The notes under the pieces: generated by a model | What the model was told of the DNA's origin: nothing | Database searches by the model: none | The model's input: only the letters and a program-made list of their open reading frames with translations | Position numbers and translations under genes: made by a program | Assembly (NCBI RefSeq): GCF_000585255.1 | Contig: NZ_JANL01000038.1 | Span: 1-34,397, forward strand | From: Alkalibacterium sp. AK22 | GTDB lineage: Bacteria; Bacillota; Bacilli; Lactobacillales; Carnobacteriaceae_A | Reading direction: 5' to 3' | DNA: 34,397 nucleotides | Part shown: positions 24,426-32,213 of the stretch, piece after piece | Numbering within the stretch: the first letter of the stretch is position 1 | How the letters are laid out: every line of letters begins with the position of its first letter

Positions 24426-24983
24426 TTAAGCACGCGATACGTAGCTCTTCTCGTCAGTATTAATGATCAATACATCATCTACATTGACAAACAAGGGGAC
24501 CGTTACGACTGCTCCTGTTTCCAAGGTAGCTGACTTGGATCCTCCTCCAGACGTATCACCACGAATCCCCGGCTCTGTTTCCACTACTTTCAGTTCAACT
24601 TTCTTGGGTAGCTCCACACCCAGCAGCTCGCTGCCGTACATCATGATTTCAACTTGCATGTTTTCTTTCATAAACTTCAGCTCGTCTTCAATACGTTCCT
24701 CAGGAATCTCCAGCTGTTCGTAAGTGGAAGTATCCATAAAGACGTGGTTGCCACCGTTCTCATAAAGGTACTGCATGGAACTCGTCTCGATGTGAGCTGT
24801 TTCCATCTTTTCTCCGGCGCGGAAAGTCTTGTCCTGGATCGCACCTGTTCGCAGATTTTTTAACTTGGAGCGAACAAAAGCTGCTCCTTTACCCGGCTTG
24901 ACGTGCTGGAACTCCATAATTCTCCAGATGCTTCCATCATACTCAATCGTCAATCCTGTTTTAAATTCACTTGTTGAAATCAT
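24426..24983 (-). CDS. efp: Translation elongation factor P
   Basis: Relieves ribosome stalling at consecutive prolines. It has three beta-barrel domains in 185 aa. The start ATG at 24983 follows AGGAGG; a longer frame reaches 25013 without a site. The tip loop of domain I reads KPGKGAAF with Lys32, the residue that carries 5-aminopentanol in Bacillus subtilis; the loop type PGKG matches that organism and not the beta-lysylated E. coli type. The C-terminal signature is [11 protein letters not shown]-like ([20 protein letters not shown]). First gene of efp-yqhY-nusB. Confidence 0.97.
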   Translation of the reverse strand: MISTSEFKTGLTIEYDGSIWRIMEFQHVKPGKGAAFVRSKLKNLRTGAIQDKTFRAGEKMETAHIETSSMQYLYENGGNHVFMDTSTYEQLEIPEERIEDELKFMKENMQVEIMMYGSELLGVELPKKVELKVVETEPGIRGDTSGGGSKSATLETGAVVTVPLFVNVDDVLIINTDEKSYVSRA

Positions 24984-25042
24984 TCTATTTCCTCCTAATA
25001 TAAAACACGGCATGTCAAAAAACGCGTTTTATTGCTCTTCTC

Positions 25043-25051
25043 ATTGTACCA
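25043..25051 (-). promoter_or_regulatory. Extended -10 promoter of efp-yqhY-nusB
   Basis: On the minus strand TGG-TACAAT (25051-25043), about 60 nt before the efp start. No clear -35 is seen. Confidence 0.5.
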
Positions 25052-25101
25052 TGATTTAATATGAAAACCTATTTACAATTCGCTTTGCGAGGCAAGAAAA
25101 C

Positions 25102-26163
25102 CTACAGCTGAATCAGTTCCTTACTGACCGTCATCAAGTTTTCATTCCCGTCTTCAGTAATCAGCAGGTCATCCTCTATGCGGACACCACCCAGTCCCGG
25201 CAAATAAATCCCCGGCTCATTCGTGATGACATTGCCTTTAACCAAGGGAGACTCATTCCTGAAGTGGATGCCAGGACCCTCATGCACTTCCAAGCCGATT
25301 CCGTGTCCGGTAGAATGCCCGAATGCTTCTCCATAGCCCTGTTCCCTGATATAGTCTCTTGCCACCGCGTCGAGGGCCTTACCCGTCACACCCGCTTTTG
25401 CCTGTTGCGTCACTTTGAGATTCGCATCCAGTACAATCTGGTGAATTTTTTTCAGTTCTGCTCCTGGATCTCCTAGTGCAAAGGTCCGGGTCATGTCCGA
25501 AACATAGCCATTATAGTAGCAGCCGAAATCAATGGTAATCATGTCCCCCTGTTCAATGATTTTGTCGCTTGCCACTCCATGAGGCATGGCCGAACGTTTA
25601 CCACTGGCCACAATGGTGTCGAAAGAGACTCCGGATGCACCTTTTTCTCTCATCAGAAAGTCAAGTTTATTGGCTACGTCAATTTCTTTTATGCCTGGTT
25701 TGATATAATTCAAAATTTCATTAAAAGCATATTCAGTGATTTGGATGGCTTGCCTGATCGTGTCGACTTCAGTTGCTTCTTTAACTTCTCTAAGCGATTC
25801 AACCAGCCCGCTGACAGGGTTCAGCTCACAGGGAAGTAGCGTGTTCAGCTGATCATAAGTAGAGAACGTAACAAAGTCTTTCTCGAAGGCCAGAGAAGAA
25901 ATGTCTTCTTTTTCAACAATTCGCTTGACTTCGTCGTAGATTGGACCTGTATTCTTGATAATTTCAAAGCCTGCGGCCTGTTCAGCGGCCTGTTCAGTAT
26001 AGCGGAAATCAGTAACAAAATAGGCTTTATCCAGAGTGATTACACTCAGTCCGGTCGAGCCGGTAAAATTGGAAGCATAACGTAAATTGTATGAACTTGT
26101 CAGCAACAGAGCTTCCAGTCCCTGTGCTTTCATTTTATTCTGAATTGCTTGTACTCGTGACAT
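25102..26163 (-). CDS. yqhT: M24-family Xaa-Pro peptidase (YqhT type)
   Basis: Cytosolic metallopeptidase that removes residues next to proline from peptides. The N-terminal creatinase-like domain (1-125) is followed by the pita-bread fold with the five expected metal ligands: Asp in TIDFGCYYNGY, Asp in SDMTRTF, His in FGHSTGHGIGLEVHE, Glu in NEPGIYLPG and Glu in VRIEDDLLI. Length is 353 aa. The start is ATG 26163 after ATAGGGTG; a TTG one codon upstream is possible. It sits upstream of efp as in Bacillus. Whether it is an aminopeptidase or a dipeptidase cannot be told from the sequence. Confidence 0.92.
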   Translation of the reverse strand: MSRVQAIQNKMKAQGLEALLLTSSYNLRYASNFTGSTGLSVITLDKAYFVTDFRYTEQAAEQAAGFEIIKNTGPIYDEVKRIVEKEDISSLAFEKDFVTFSTYDQLNTLLPCELNPVSGLVESLREVKEATEVDTIRQAIQITEYAFNEILNYIKPGIKEIDVANKLDFLMREKGASGVSFDTIVASGKRSAMPHGVASDKIIEQGDMITIDFGCYYNGYVSDMTRTFALGDPGAELKKIHQIVLDANLKVTQQAKAGVTGKALDAVARDYIREQGYGEAFGHSTGHGIGLEVHEGPGIHFRNESPLVKGNVITNEPGIYLPGLGGVRIEDDLLITEDGNENLMTVSKELIQL

Positions 26164-26214
26164 CAAAACACCCTATTCTTTAGTCTATTTATAGTACGTT
26201 TTCCATTCTTTTTC

Positions 26215-26223
26215 ATTATAGCA
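26215..26223 (-). promoter_or_regulatory. Extended -10 promoter of the Xaa-Pro peptidase gene
   Basis: On the minus strand TGC-TATAAT (26223-26215), about 52 nt before the start; the -35 region is poor. Confidence 0.5.
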
Positions 26224-26289
26224 AAGCTGACTTGAAAAAGAAACGAACACACTGGGGGCTTTTTCTGTAACCATTTTTGCCAAAAAGCA

Positions 26290-26320
26290 AAAAAGCACTG
26301 CACATAGCACAGTACTTTTT
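26290..26320 (-). terminator. Terminator of the comG operon
   Basis: An 11-bp stem with one G-U pair (26290-26300 with 26310-26320), a 9-nt loop, and a T run on the minus strand. It lies about 55 bp after the comGG stop. Confidence 0.82.
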
Positions 26321-26372
26321 ACCAGGTGATTTTTAACTGTTTTAACTTGTTCCTTAAGCCTATATCAGACCG

Positions 26373-26993
26373 TTAATTCCCGTCCGCCTCCTTTGCTGTG
26401 ATTGGCTGATTGTCTGCATGGGTTTCCTTTTGTTCCAGACTCTTTATTATATGACGCCTTGGATCTGCCTGGTCAAGTTCAATCGTATCCTGCTCCATCT
26501 TAGCGTCTTCCATCCCTTCCTCTTTGACACCTTTATTTACGTGTTCATCTATATCCTTGGAAAAATCCGATGCCATGGACTCACCAGTCTCTTCTGGTTC
26601 TTTGAGCTGGGAGGTCTCCTGCCTGCTGTCCTCTACCGGAACAGGTAGTAGCTGAACAGTCTTTTTGCTCGTGTAGTTGTTAGAGAGGACAGCAGTGATT
26701 TGATAGCGATCTTTGGAAAGTTGAGCGACTGTCGTTTTTCCCTGATTGAAAAGCACACGTTCAGGACAGGGCTGACCTTTGCTTTCTGTCACTGTGATTA
26801 AACGTTCAGTCATTTGAATCATCGCTTTAGCCTCGTATGCATAAGCAGTCTGCTTAAACTGGAGGGCCTGATGCTTTAGGACCAGAACAGCTGACGAAAT
26901 GAACAGAGACAAGAAGAGTGCAAACAGCAGGGTCGAGATCAGTGTTCCTCCTCTTTCGGATTTGAATACGCTTATTTTTTCAATTTCGATCAT
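26373..26993 (-). CDS. comGG: Competence pseudopilin ComGG-like with long charged tail
   Basis: The last gene of comG, by position the minor pseudopilin ComGG. The N-terminus is SERGGTLISTLLFALFLSLFISSAVLVL: a prepilin-like Gly followed by a hydrophobic helix (about 17-40), but without the usual Glu at +5. Residues 40-115 resemble a small pilin head. Residues about 118-206 are very rich in Glu, Asp, Lys and Gln and look disordered. The 206 aa is much longer than the 124 aa of Bacillus ComGG. The start ATG at 26993 lies within the end of comGF. The call rests mostly on synteny. Confidence 0.75.
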   Translation of the reverse strand: MIEIEKISVFKSERGGTLISTLLFALFLSLFISSAVLVLKHQALQFKQTAYAYEAKAMIQMTERLITVTESKGQPCPERVLFNQGKTTVAQLSKDRYQITAVLSNNYTSKKTVQLLPVPVEDSRQETSQLKEPEETGESMASDFSKDIDEHVNKGVKEEGMEDAKMEQDTIELDQADPRRHIIKSLEQKETHADNQPITAKEADGN

Positions 26994-27465
26994 CGCTAGT
27001 GAGCCTCACTTTTATGTTAGCTGTATACGTCTCCTCATTGTCAAAAACCACCGTCAGAACCAGCTTTTCATGCGCCTGACTGACGTTCAGCGACTGGATG
27101 CGCATAAGCATCGGTTGATGTCCCAAGCCATTGACATTTCGCCTTAACATGTTCTGGTAAAGACTGTAACTGTATATGTCTTTAGTTCGGCCTTCCTCTA
27201 CTTTTTCCAGTCGAAAACGGCTAGCATGTGAATCAAGGAACGTCTTGTCCTGCAGATCATATTCTAGTTGGTTTAAAAACAGATGCCATTCAATTTGCCG
27301 GTCATCGTTTACTCTGTCTCTGCCATAACTGATTTGACTCAGGGCTAATGAGAATAAAAGAACACTTCCCGCCATAACAGTCAAGGCAATCAATACTTCG
27401 ATGAGGGTAAAGCCTCTGTCATTTCGACGGCATGACTGACAAAATTTCAAGTTCATTTTGATCAC
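26980..27465 (-). CDS. comGF: Competence minor pseudopilin ComGF
   Basis: Minor pseudopilin of the DNA-uptake pilus. The prepilin cleavage site is DRG|FTLIEVLIAL (Gly18), with Glu at +5 and a hydrophobic helix behind it. The head domain contains WHLFLNQLEYDLQD and SYSLYQNMLRRNVNGLGHQPML, family-like segments. Length is 161 aa. The start is GTG 27465, 6 nt after AAGGAG; an ATG three codons on is possible. It overlaps comGE by 47 bp and comGG by 14 bp. Confidence 0.88.
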   Translation of the reverse strand: MIKMNLKFCQSCRRNDRGFTLIEVLIALTVMAGSVLLFSLALSQISYGRDRVNDDRQIEWHLFLNQLEYDLQDKTFLDSHASRFRLEKVEEGRTKDIYSYSLYQNMLRRNVNGLGHQPMLMRIQSLNVSQAHEKLVLTVVFDNEETYTANIKVRLTSDDRN

Positions 27466-27742
27466 CTGCCACTCCTTTCACCTTGATGCTAAAAGAACTG
27501 GAATGTATCTCCCATGCCCCACTGTCAGAAGAAGTGACCGTTGTCGTGTGCGGATCCCAGAACAAAGCTGTTTCATAAAGAACCCGTGCTTGTTCTGTAT
27601 AGAGTTTATCTTGCTTTCTGAGCAGAAACAGATCACTAAACAAAGGCAAGGTTCCCACAGTCAGAAGTACCAGGATGCTCAAGCTGACCAGTGCTTCCAT
27701 CAGAATAAATCCCGCATCATTATTCAGGCTTTCTGATCTCAA
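27419..27742 (-). CDS. comGE: Competence minor pseudopilin ComGE
   Basis: Small prepilin-like protein. The cleavage site is NDAG|FILMEALVSLSILVLL (Gly11 with this start). The start is taken as TTG 27742 because GGGGAG lies 8 nt upstream; the open frame reaches 27769. This gives 107 aa and a 23-bp overlap with comGD. The head is short and shows no other motif. Identity is from the prepilin signal and the position between comGD and comGF. Confidence 0.82.
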   Translation of the reverse strand: MRSESLNNDAGFILMEALVSLSILVLLTVGTLPLFSDLFLLRKQDKLYTEQARVLYETALFWDPHTTTVTSSDSGAWEIHSSSFSIKVKGVAGDQNELEILSVMPSK

Positions 27743-28166
27743 AACGCCCACTCCCCATCTGAAAAGCAAATTCTATCATTCCTTCCGGAGTCCTGAAGCG
27801 AACGGGTCCATACGTCCCAATATTTCCGGACTTTCTTGAAAAACGAAATTCCATTCCATTGTTCAGCATCTGCAGGTGATCAGGCAAGACCAGTGTATGC
27901 TCTATAGGATGTCCTCGGCGGCCAACTACACGAAAGGAGACTTCTTTATGGGAGGGTTTAAACTCAACGACGGTCCATTCATCATTTAAAACAGCATAAT
28001 TCTGAACTAAGGTCAGACTGGCACTCATTGCTTCAATAAATAACTCCGTTTCAGTTCTTTTTGAAAGACGTTTGAAATGGGCCACCGGCATACTGATGAT
28101 CACAGAAACCAGGCTAAGGACCAGCAGGCTCTCGATCATCGTCATCCCATCTTCCTGTTTCAGCAT
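27720..28166 (-). CDS. comGD: Competence minor pseudopilin ComGD
   Basis: Minor pseudopilin. The prepilin signal is very short: MLKQEDG|MTMIESLLVLSLVSVI, cleaved after Gly7, with Glu at +5. The head (about 35-148) is beta-rich and includes TELFIEAMSASLTLVQNYAVLN, typical of ComGD. Length is 148 aa. It starts 25 bp after comGC. Confidence 0.88.
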   Translation of the reverse strand: MLKQEDGMTMIESLLVLSLVSVIISMPVAHFKRLSKRTETELFIEAMSASLTLVQNYAVLNDEWTVVEFKPSHKEVSFRVVGRRGHPIEHTLVLPDHLQMLNNGMEFRFSRKSGNIGTYGPVRFRTPEGMIEFAFQMGSGRFEIRKPE

Positions 28167-28191
28167 ACCTTACGCTCCTTTCTTCATCAGC

Positions 28192-28512
28192 TTACTTGCG
28201 TATAACCTGACCGCCCGACAGATTGAAATCTTTTTTAGCGCGCTCGACCTGACTGGATGTCAGGTAATTACCCTGTTTCATTGACTCGAAACTTTCGGGG
28301 TGCGAACCCACATCCATCCTGTACAGCTCAACCTGTGACTGCAGAACTGTCTCCATGGCTTGTGTACTTGTATTGTCAGCTTTATCCTGCCTGCCAGTGA
28401 GATTAGGAATAAAAAGCAGCAGCAATGCTGATATGATGAACAGTACCAAGGTCATTTCAATCAGCGTAAATCCTTTGTCCTGACGCAACCGTTTTTTTAG
28501 CACTTTACACAT
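28192..28512 (-). CDS. comGC: Major competence pseudopilin ComGC
   Basis: Main subunit of the transformation pilus. The prepilin peptidase site is DKG|FTLIEMTLVLFIISALLLLFIPNL (Gly14 with this start), with Glu at +5 and the long N-terminal helix. The head has QAMETVLQSQVELYRMDVG, as in other ComGC. The start is uncertain: ATG 28512 follows GGATGAG, while ATG 28521 three codons earlier has no spaced site. Length 106 aa, the normal size. Processing would need ComC, which is not in the window. Confidence 0.92.
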   Translation of the reverse strand: MCKVLKKRLRQDKGFTLIEMTLVLFIISALLLLFIPNLTGRQDKADNTSTQAMETVLQSQVELYRMDVGSHPESFESMKQGNYLTSSQVERAKKDFNLSGGQVIRK

Positions 28513-28533
28513 ATAACTCATCCTTTTTTCTTT

Positions 28534-29598
28534 TTATAGTGTGTCCATAATACTGAAAGTAGGCAGCAAAAGGGCTGCATAAATGGCAACGATGACCAGA
28601 GCTACTCCGGCAAAAACAACGGGCTGGATCCAGTTCATCAGCTGCTCCACTTTTCGGTCAAAGTCTTCTTCGCAGTGCTGAGCGTAGAGTTCCAGTTCAT
28701 AGCCCAACTTGCCGGACCGTTCTCCCTGTCTGACTACTTCCCGAACCTCCCGACTCAAAAACGCAAACTGAGCTAAAGAGTCAGAAAAATCAGCTCCATG
28801 AAGCAGCTCTTCTTCAATCATATGCCCCGCATTCTTACTCAGCTGCGAACTCTGCTTGCCCTGCATGATGACAACCACTTCACGTAAACTGCAGCTTCCT
28901 TTAATCAAAAGGCCCCATTCATGAGCAAAGAACTGGCTCCAATACAGTTCCAACAGACCTCCTATATCCCAGCGCATCAGACGATTCAGTCTATCAACCG
29001 GTGAATGCTTTTTGTTCTGCCCGCGCCAGACTCCTAGACCAACTCCTGCCAAGAGGGCGCAGAACAGCAGAATGACTGGAGAATGATAAACGCTTTTGAC
29101 AATCAGCCAAGTACTTAAAGACATCTCACCTGACTGAAAAGAGGCAATCTGCTCAATATGAGGTATCAACACATAGCGCATGGTAAACAGCATGACCCCT
29201 ACAAATATAAGCAGCATCAGCGGGTATTGCATAACTGCGTGGAGTTTCCGCCTCTTTTCAGCCTGCCGGATCAGCTGGCGGCCGGAATCGGAAACTGCTT
29301 GATGAAACTGACCATGATGAAGTGCAAAGAACAGCCGGGTGCACGTATAGTCAGGAAAACCCTGATTCTCCAGCGCCTCTCCAAGGCTGGCGCCCTGTTC
29401 AATCTCTCCTCTTATACTTAACGTCCTTTCTTTCCATTCTCCCTTTCCTAGACTTTCAAGGAAAAGCAGACTTTCACGCATGGAGAAACCCTCCCTTAAT
29501 AATCGGCCAAGCCGGCTTAAAAAAATTCCTTGCTGCTGAAATACTTTGCTAGTTCGGTAATGTGAAGCGCTCATAGGTTTTTTCTGAAATATAGCCAT
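28534..29598 (-). CDS. comGB: Competence pilus platform protein ComGB
   Basis: Inner-membrane platform of the transformation pilus, a member of the GspF/PilC family. It holds two repeated cytoplasmic helical domains (about 15-115 and 215-320) and three membrane segments (about 122-142, 170-192, 330-352), which is the family pattern. Landmarks are FLSRLGRLLREGFSMRESLLFL and REVREVVRQGERSGKLG. Length is 354 aa. The start ATG at 29598 follows GAGG with a short 4-nt gap and overlaps comGA by 50 bp. Confidence 0.92.
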   Translation of the reverse strand: MAIFQKKPMSASHYRTSKVFQQQGIFLSRLGRLLREGFSMRESLLFLESLGKGEWKERTLSIRGEIEQGASLGEALENQGFPDYTCTRLFFALHHGQFHQAVSDSGRQLIRQAEKRRKLHAVMQYPLMLLIFVGVMLFTMRYVLIPHIEQIASFQSGEMSLSTWLIVKSVYHSPVILLFCALLAGVGLGVWRGQNKKHSPVDRLNRLMRWDIGGLLELYWSQFFAHEWGLLIKGSCSLREVVVIMQGKQSSQLSKNAGHMIEEELLHGADFSDSLAQFAFLSREVREVVRQGERSGKLGYELELYAQHCEEDFDRKVEQLMNWIQPVVFAGVALVIVAIYAALLLPTFSIMDTL

Positions 29599-30628
29599 AC
29601 GTCCTCGCTTTCGTCAGCAGATGATTGAAGTCTCTGTTTTGCTTACTGTCAAACCGGTCATCTTCTAGGTCGGCCTGTAGCCATTCTTTTAGCTGCTTGC
29701 CACTCTTCACTTCAAACAATGCTGCTCGCTTCTGGTCTCTCGGGTAATGACCACAAAAAGTCTGGCAGTTAGCTTCACAAAGAGGACAATAAAGAGGAAC
29801 CAGGTTCTGAAATGCAATGCCTATAAGCGTCTGCTGAAGAAGTGGCTGGCTGATTCCCAGTTCCATCAGACGAGACAGCACCCCCTGACAATTTTTGGCA
29901 TGGATGGAGGCTACGATTAGATGGCCCGTAAGCGCACCTCTCACGACCATTCTGGCTGTTTCTTCGTCTCTTATCTCCCCTACAATAATGACATCCGGAT
30001 GATGACGGAGCGAACTTTTAAGCAGATGTTCATACGATATCCCCGCTGTTTCATTCACCTGGCACTGCAGAAAGGCTGCTTCCTCGATTTCAACTGGATC
30101 TTCCACTGTAATGACCTGTTGTTTTTCGCCTTCCAGCCGATTTTTCACTAAATGATACATCGTTGTTGTTTTGCCCGAATCCACAGGACCGGCAAACAGA
30201 AGGAGTCCTGAGCGCGCATCAATCAGTTTTTTTAGCTGCTTCCATTCATAGGAAAAGAAAGAACCAAAATTTTTGCTGTTATCTTCAGTTTGTTTGAGCA
30301 ATCTAATCACAAGTGATTCCTGACTGTGGTAATTGCTGATGGTTGAAAACCTAAGGTCCAGTGTTTTGTCTTTCAGCTTAAAAGTCATGGACCCGCTTTG
30401 AGGCCTCCTTTTTTCTCCCACATCCATATTGGACAGAAATTTAAAATAACTGATCAGCTTCCCCCCTTCAGCCTTGTCCAAATAAAACTGCCGGCTCATC
30501 TGCCCGTTAAGTCTGAAATATAAATCATAATGCTTCTGTTCAGGCAGAATATGAACATCACTTGTTTTATACGCTTCTGCTAAAGTCAGCAGATGTGTTG
30601 CAAATAATTCAGTATCCAGTTCGGCCAC
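29549..30628 (-). CDS. comGA: Competence pilus assembly ATPase ComGA
   Basis: Cytoplasmic type II/IV secretion ATPase that powers the transformation pilus. It contains Walker A GPVDSGKTTT (about 147-156), the Asp box VITVEDPVE, Walker B PDVIIVGEIRDEETA, the His box GHLIVASIHA, and a Cys-rich zinc-type cluster CPLCEANCQTFC (about 277-290). Length is 359 aa. The start is odd: the only usual start codon is GTG 30628, and it directly abuts GGAGG with no spacer. Upstream the frame is open for only 15 codons without ATG, GTG or TTG. First gene of the seven-gene operon; no normal sigma-A promoter is seen before it, which would fit competence-specific transcription. Confidence 0.93.
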   Translation of the reverse strand: MAELDTELFATHLLTLAEAYKTSDVHILPEQKHYDLYFRLNGQMSRQFYLDKAEGGKLISYFKFLSNMDVGEKRRPQSGSMTFKLKDKTLDLRFSTISNYHSQESLVIRLLKQTEDNSKNFGSFFSYEWKQLKKLIDARSGLLLFAGPVDSGKTTTMYHLVKNRLEGEKQQVITVEDPVEIEEAAFLQCQVNETAGISYEHLLKSSLRHHPDVIIVGEIRDEETARMVVRGALTGHLIVASIHAKNCQGVLSRLMELGISQPLLQQTLIGIAFQNLVPLYCPLCEANCQTFCGHYPRDQKRAALFEVKSGKQLKEWLQADLEDDRFDSKQNRDFNHLLTKARTYGYISEKTYERFTLPN

Positions 30629-30692
30629 CCTCCTATTCTTTTTTCCTGCTACTATATATACTGTCTTTTCATTTCAAAACTGACGAAAAAAA

Positions 30693-30728
30693 CCTGCTGA
30701 CAGCAAAAATAATTCTGCTGTCAGCAGG
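30693..30728 (-). terminator. Terminator of yebC
   Basis: A perfect 13-bp stem (30693-30705 with 30716-30728), a 10-nt loop and seven T on the minus strand. It insulates comG from yebC transcription. Confidence 0.93.
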
Positions 30729-30749
30729 CTGGTTCACTATTTACTTGTT

Positions 30750-31475
30750 TTACACTTCTGCATTATGGTAAACCTCGCTCACATCATCATCATCTTCGAG
30801 CGCATCAATCAGTTTTTCAAATACGTCAGCCTTGTCTTCCGGTACAGGAAGTGTTGTCTGTGGAATCATGGTCAATTCTGACTGATCTAAGGTAAATCCT
30901 TCCGCTTTAAGCGCATCGCGGACTTCCGCAAAAGCCTGAGCTTCAGTATAGATTTCAAACACTTCATCGGATGTTTCCAAATCTTCTCCACCGGCTTCAA
31001 GAACGTGCATCAGCATATCATCTTCATCCAGATGCAGTCCGTCCCGGCTAATTGCAATGTACCCCTTCCGGTCAAACATGTAATTAACGGAGCCTTTTTC
31101 TCCCATGGACCCGCCGTTACGATCAAAAGCTACCCGAATATTAGTGCTTGAACGATTCAGATTATCCGTCAATGCATAAACGAGAACCGCTATCCCATTC
31201 GGTCCATATCCTTCATACAGCACTTCCTTGTAGTCTGCTCCCTGACCAGAATCTGTCGCTCTTTTAATTGCCCGGTCGATATTGTCATTGGGCATATTGT
31301 TTGATTTGGCTTTATCGACTGCCAGACGCAAAGCCGCATTGGTTTCAGGATCAGCTCCTCCATCTTTCGCTGCCTGATAAATTTCTTTAGATAGCTTCTG
31401 GAAGATTTTTCCTCGTTTGGCATCCTGTGCGCCTTTACGGTGCTGGATGTTTTTCCACTTTGAATGTCCTGCCAT
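30750..31475 (-). CDS. yebC: YebC/TACO1-family protein
   Basis: Widely conserved family long annotated as transcriptional regulators (PmpR in Pseudomonas). The mitochondrial member TACO1 acts in translation, and recent work on bacterial members points to a ribosome-linked role at proline stretches. The protein has 241 aa with the hallmark [32 protein letters not shown], then [11 protein letters not shown] and [24 protein letters not shown]. The C-terminus is acidic ([17 protein letters not shown]). The start ATG at 31475 follows AAAGAGGAAG. It has its own promoter and terminator. Confidence 0.96.
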   Translation of the reverse strand: MAGHSKWKNIQHRKGAQDAKRGKIFQKLSKEIYQAAKDGGADPETNAALRLAVDKAKSNNMPNDNIDRAIKRATDSGQGADYKEVLYEGYGPNGIAVLVYALTDNLNRSSTNIRVAFDRNGGSMGEKGSVNYMFDRKGYIAISRDGLHLDEDDMLMHVLEAGGEDLETSDEVFEIYTEAQAFAEVRDALKAEGFTLDQSELTMIPQTTLPVPEDKADVFEKLIDALEDDDDVSEVYHNAEV

Positions 31476-31519
31476 TATACTTCCTCTTTCCTGATAAGTA
31501 ATGTCTGTAATCCTCTGTT

Positions 31520-31547
31520 ATTATACCAAAATATCACAGAGATACAA
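31520..31547 (-). promoter_or_regulatory. Promoter of yebC
   Basis: On the minus strand TTGTAT (31547-31542), 16 nt and a perfect TATAAT (31525-31520) with a TG extension (TGG). A strong site, about 45 nt before the start. Confidence 0.7.
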
Positions 31548-31578
31548 GTTCATCGGTTGCGCTTACACACGCTTCAAA

Positions 31579-32109
31579 TCAGCGCCTTCTCTGCACTGCC
31601 CGGCGTCTGCTCCCCTTTGATCGCGGACGGGCTGACACCAAGGCTATCACACTGCCCGCTATCGCCCCAGCAGTATCCAGGACAACATCTTCCATGAGTG
31701 CAGACCGGTCAGGATTGAATGATTGCCTGAGCTCGTCGAAAGAAGCATACCCCGCTGAAAGCATGACCGAAATCAGCAACGTCAAATAAACATTGTCCAT
31801 CCGATTTCTCAAACCAAGAAACCAGAATAGTCCCAGAAAGAAATAGGAGATGAAATGAGCAGCTTTGCGGATGAAAAACTCGATAAACCCTATGTAACTG
31901 CTTGCTTCAATGCTGACTTCGCTTCCGGCGTATGTAAAGCGGACACCTTCAAGTAAGCCTCTAAGTGGTTCATTAGCCAACCACCTCTGAAGGTTGGACT
32001 GAATCGATTGGTCCTGGTAACTCATGGAGGAACTGTAATACAAAATACCCATAACTACAAATGCCATCAGCAGAAACAGATTGTCCGCTGTACTTGCTTT
32101 ACTTTTCAT
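31579..32109 (-). CDS. VanZ-like membrane protein
   Basis: A small membrane protein of the VanZ family; the founder gives low-level teicoplanin resistance, but the role of most members is unknown. The 176 aa has four membrane segments (about 10-30, 80-105, 110-130, 150-168) and the family motifs FIRKAAHFISYFFLGLFWF and YASFDELRQSFNPDRSALMEDVVLDTAGAIAG. The C-terminal tail is strongly basic (RPRSKGSRRRAVQRRR). The start ATG at 32109 has AAGGAGG 9 nt upstream; the frame extends to 32133 without a site. Divergent from pepF. Confidence 0.88.
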   Translation of the reverse strand: MKSKASTADNLFLLMAFVVMGILYYSSSMSYQDQSIQSNLQRWLANEPLRGLLEGVRFTYAGSEVSIEASSYIGFIEFFIRKAAHFISYFFLGLFWFLGLRNRMDNVYLTLLISVMLSAGYASFDELRQSFNPDRSALMEDVVLDTAGAIAGSVIALVSARPRSKGSRRRAVQRRR

Positions 32110-32139
32110 GTATAAGAGCCTCCTTGTTTGCATACTCTC

Positions 32140-32168
32140 AGTTTAACTGATGTCTCTTTATATGAAAA
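32140..32168 (-). promoter_or_regulatory. Possible promoter of the VanZ-like gene
   Basis: On the minus strand TTTTCA (32168-32163), 17 nt and TAAACT (32145-32140), 30 nt before the start. It overlaps the divergent pepF promoter, so the two might compete for polymerase. Confidence 0.35.
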
Positions 32169-32185
32169 GTAAAAAACGATACAAT
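32157..32185 (+). promoter_or_regulatory. Promoter of pepF
   Basis: TTTATA (32157-32162), 17 nt and TACAAT (32180-32185), 28 nt before the pepF start. Confidence 0.55.
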
Positions 32186-32213
32186 GGACACATTCTATTA
32201 AGGGGGAGAAATA

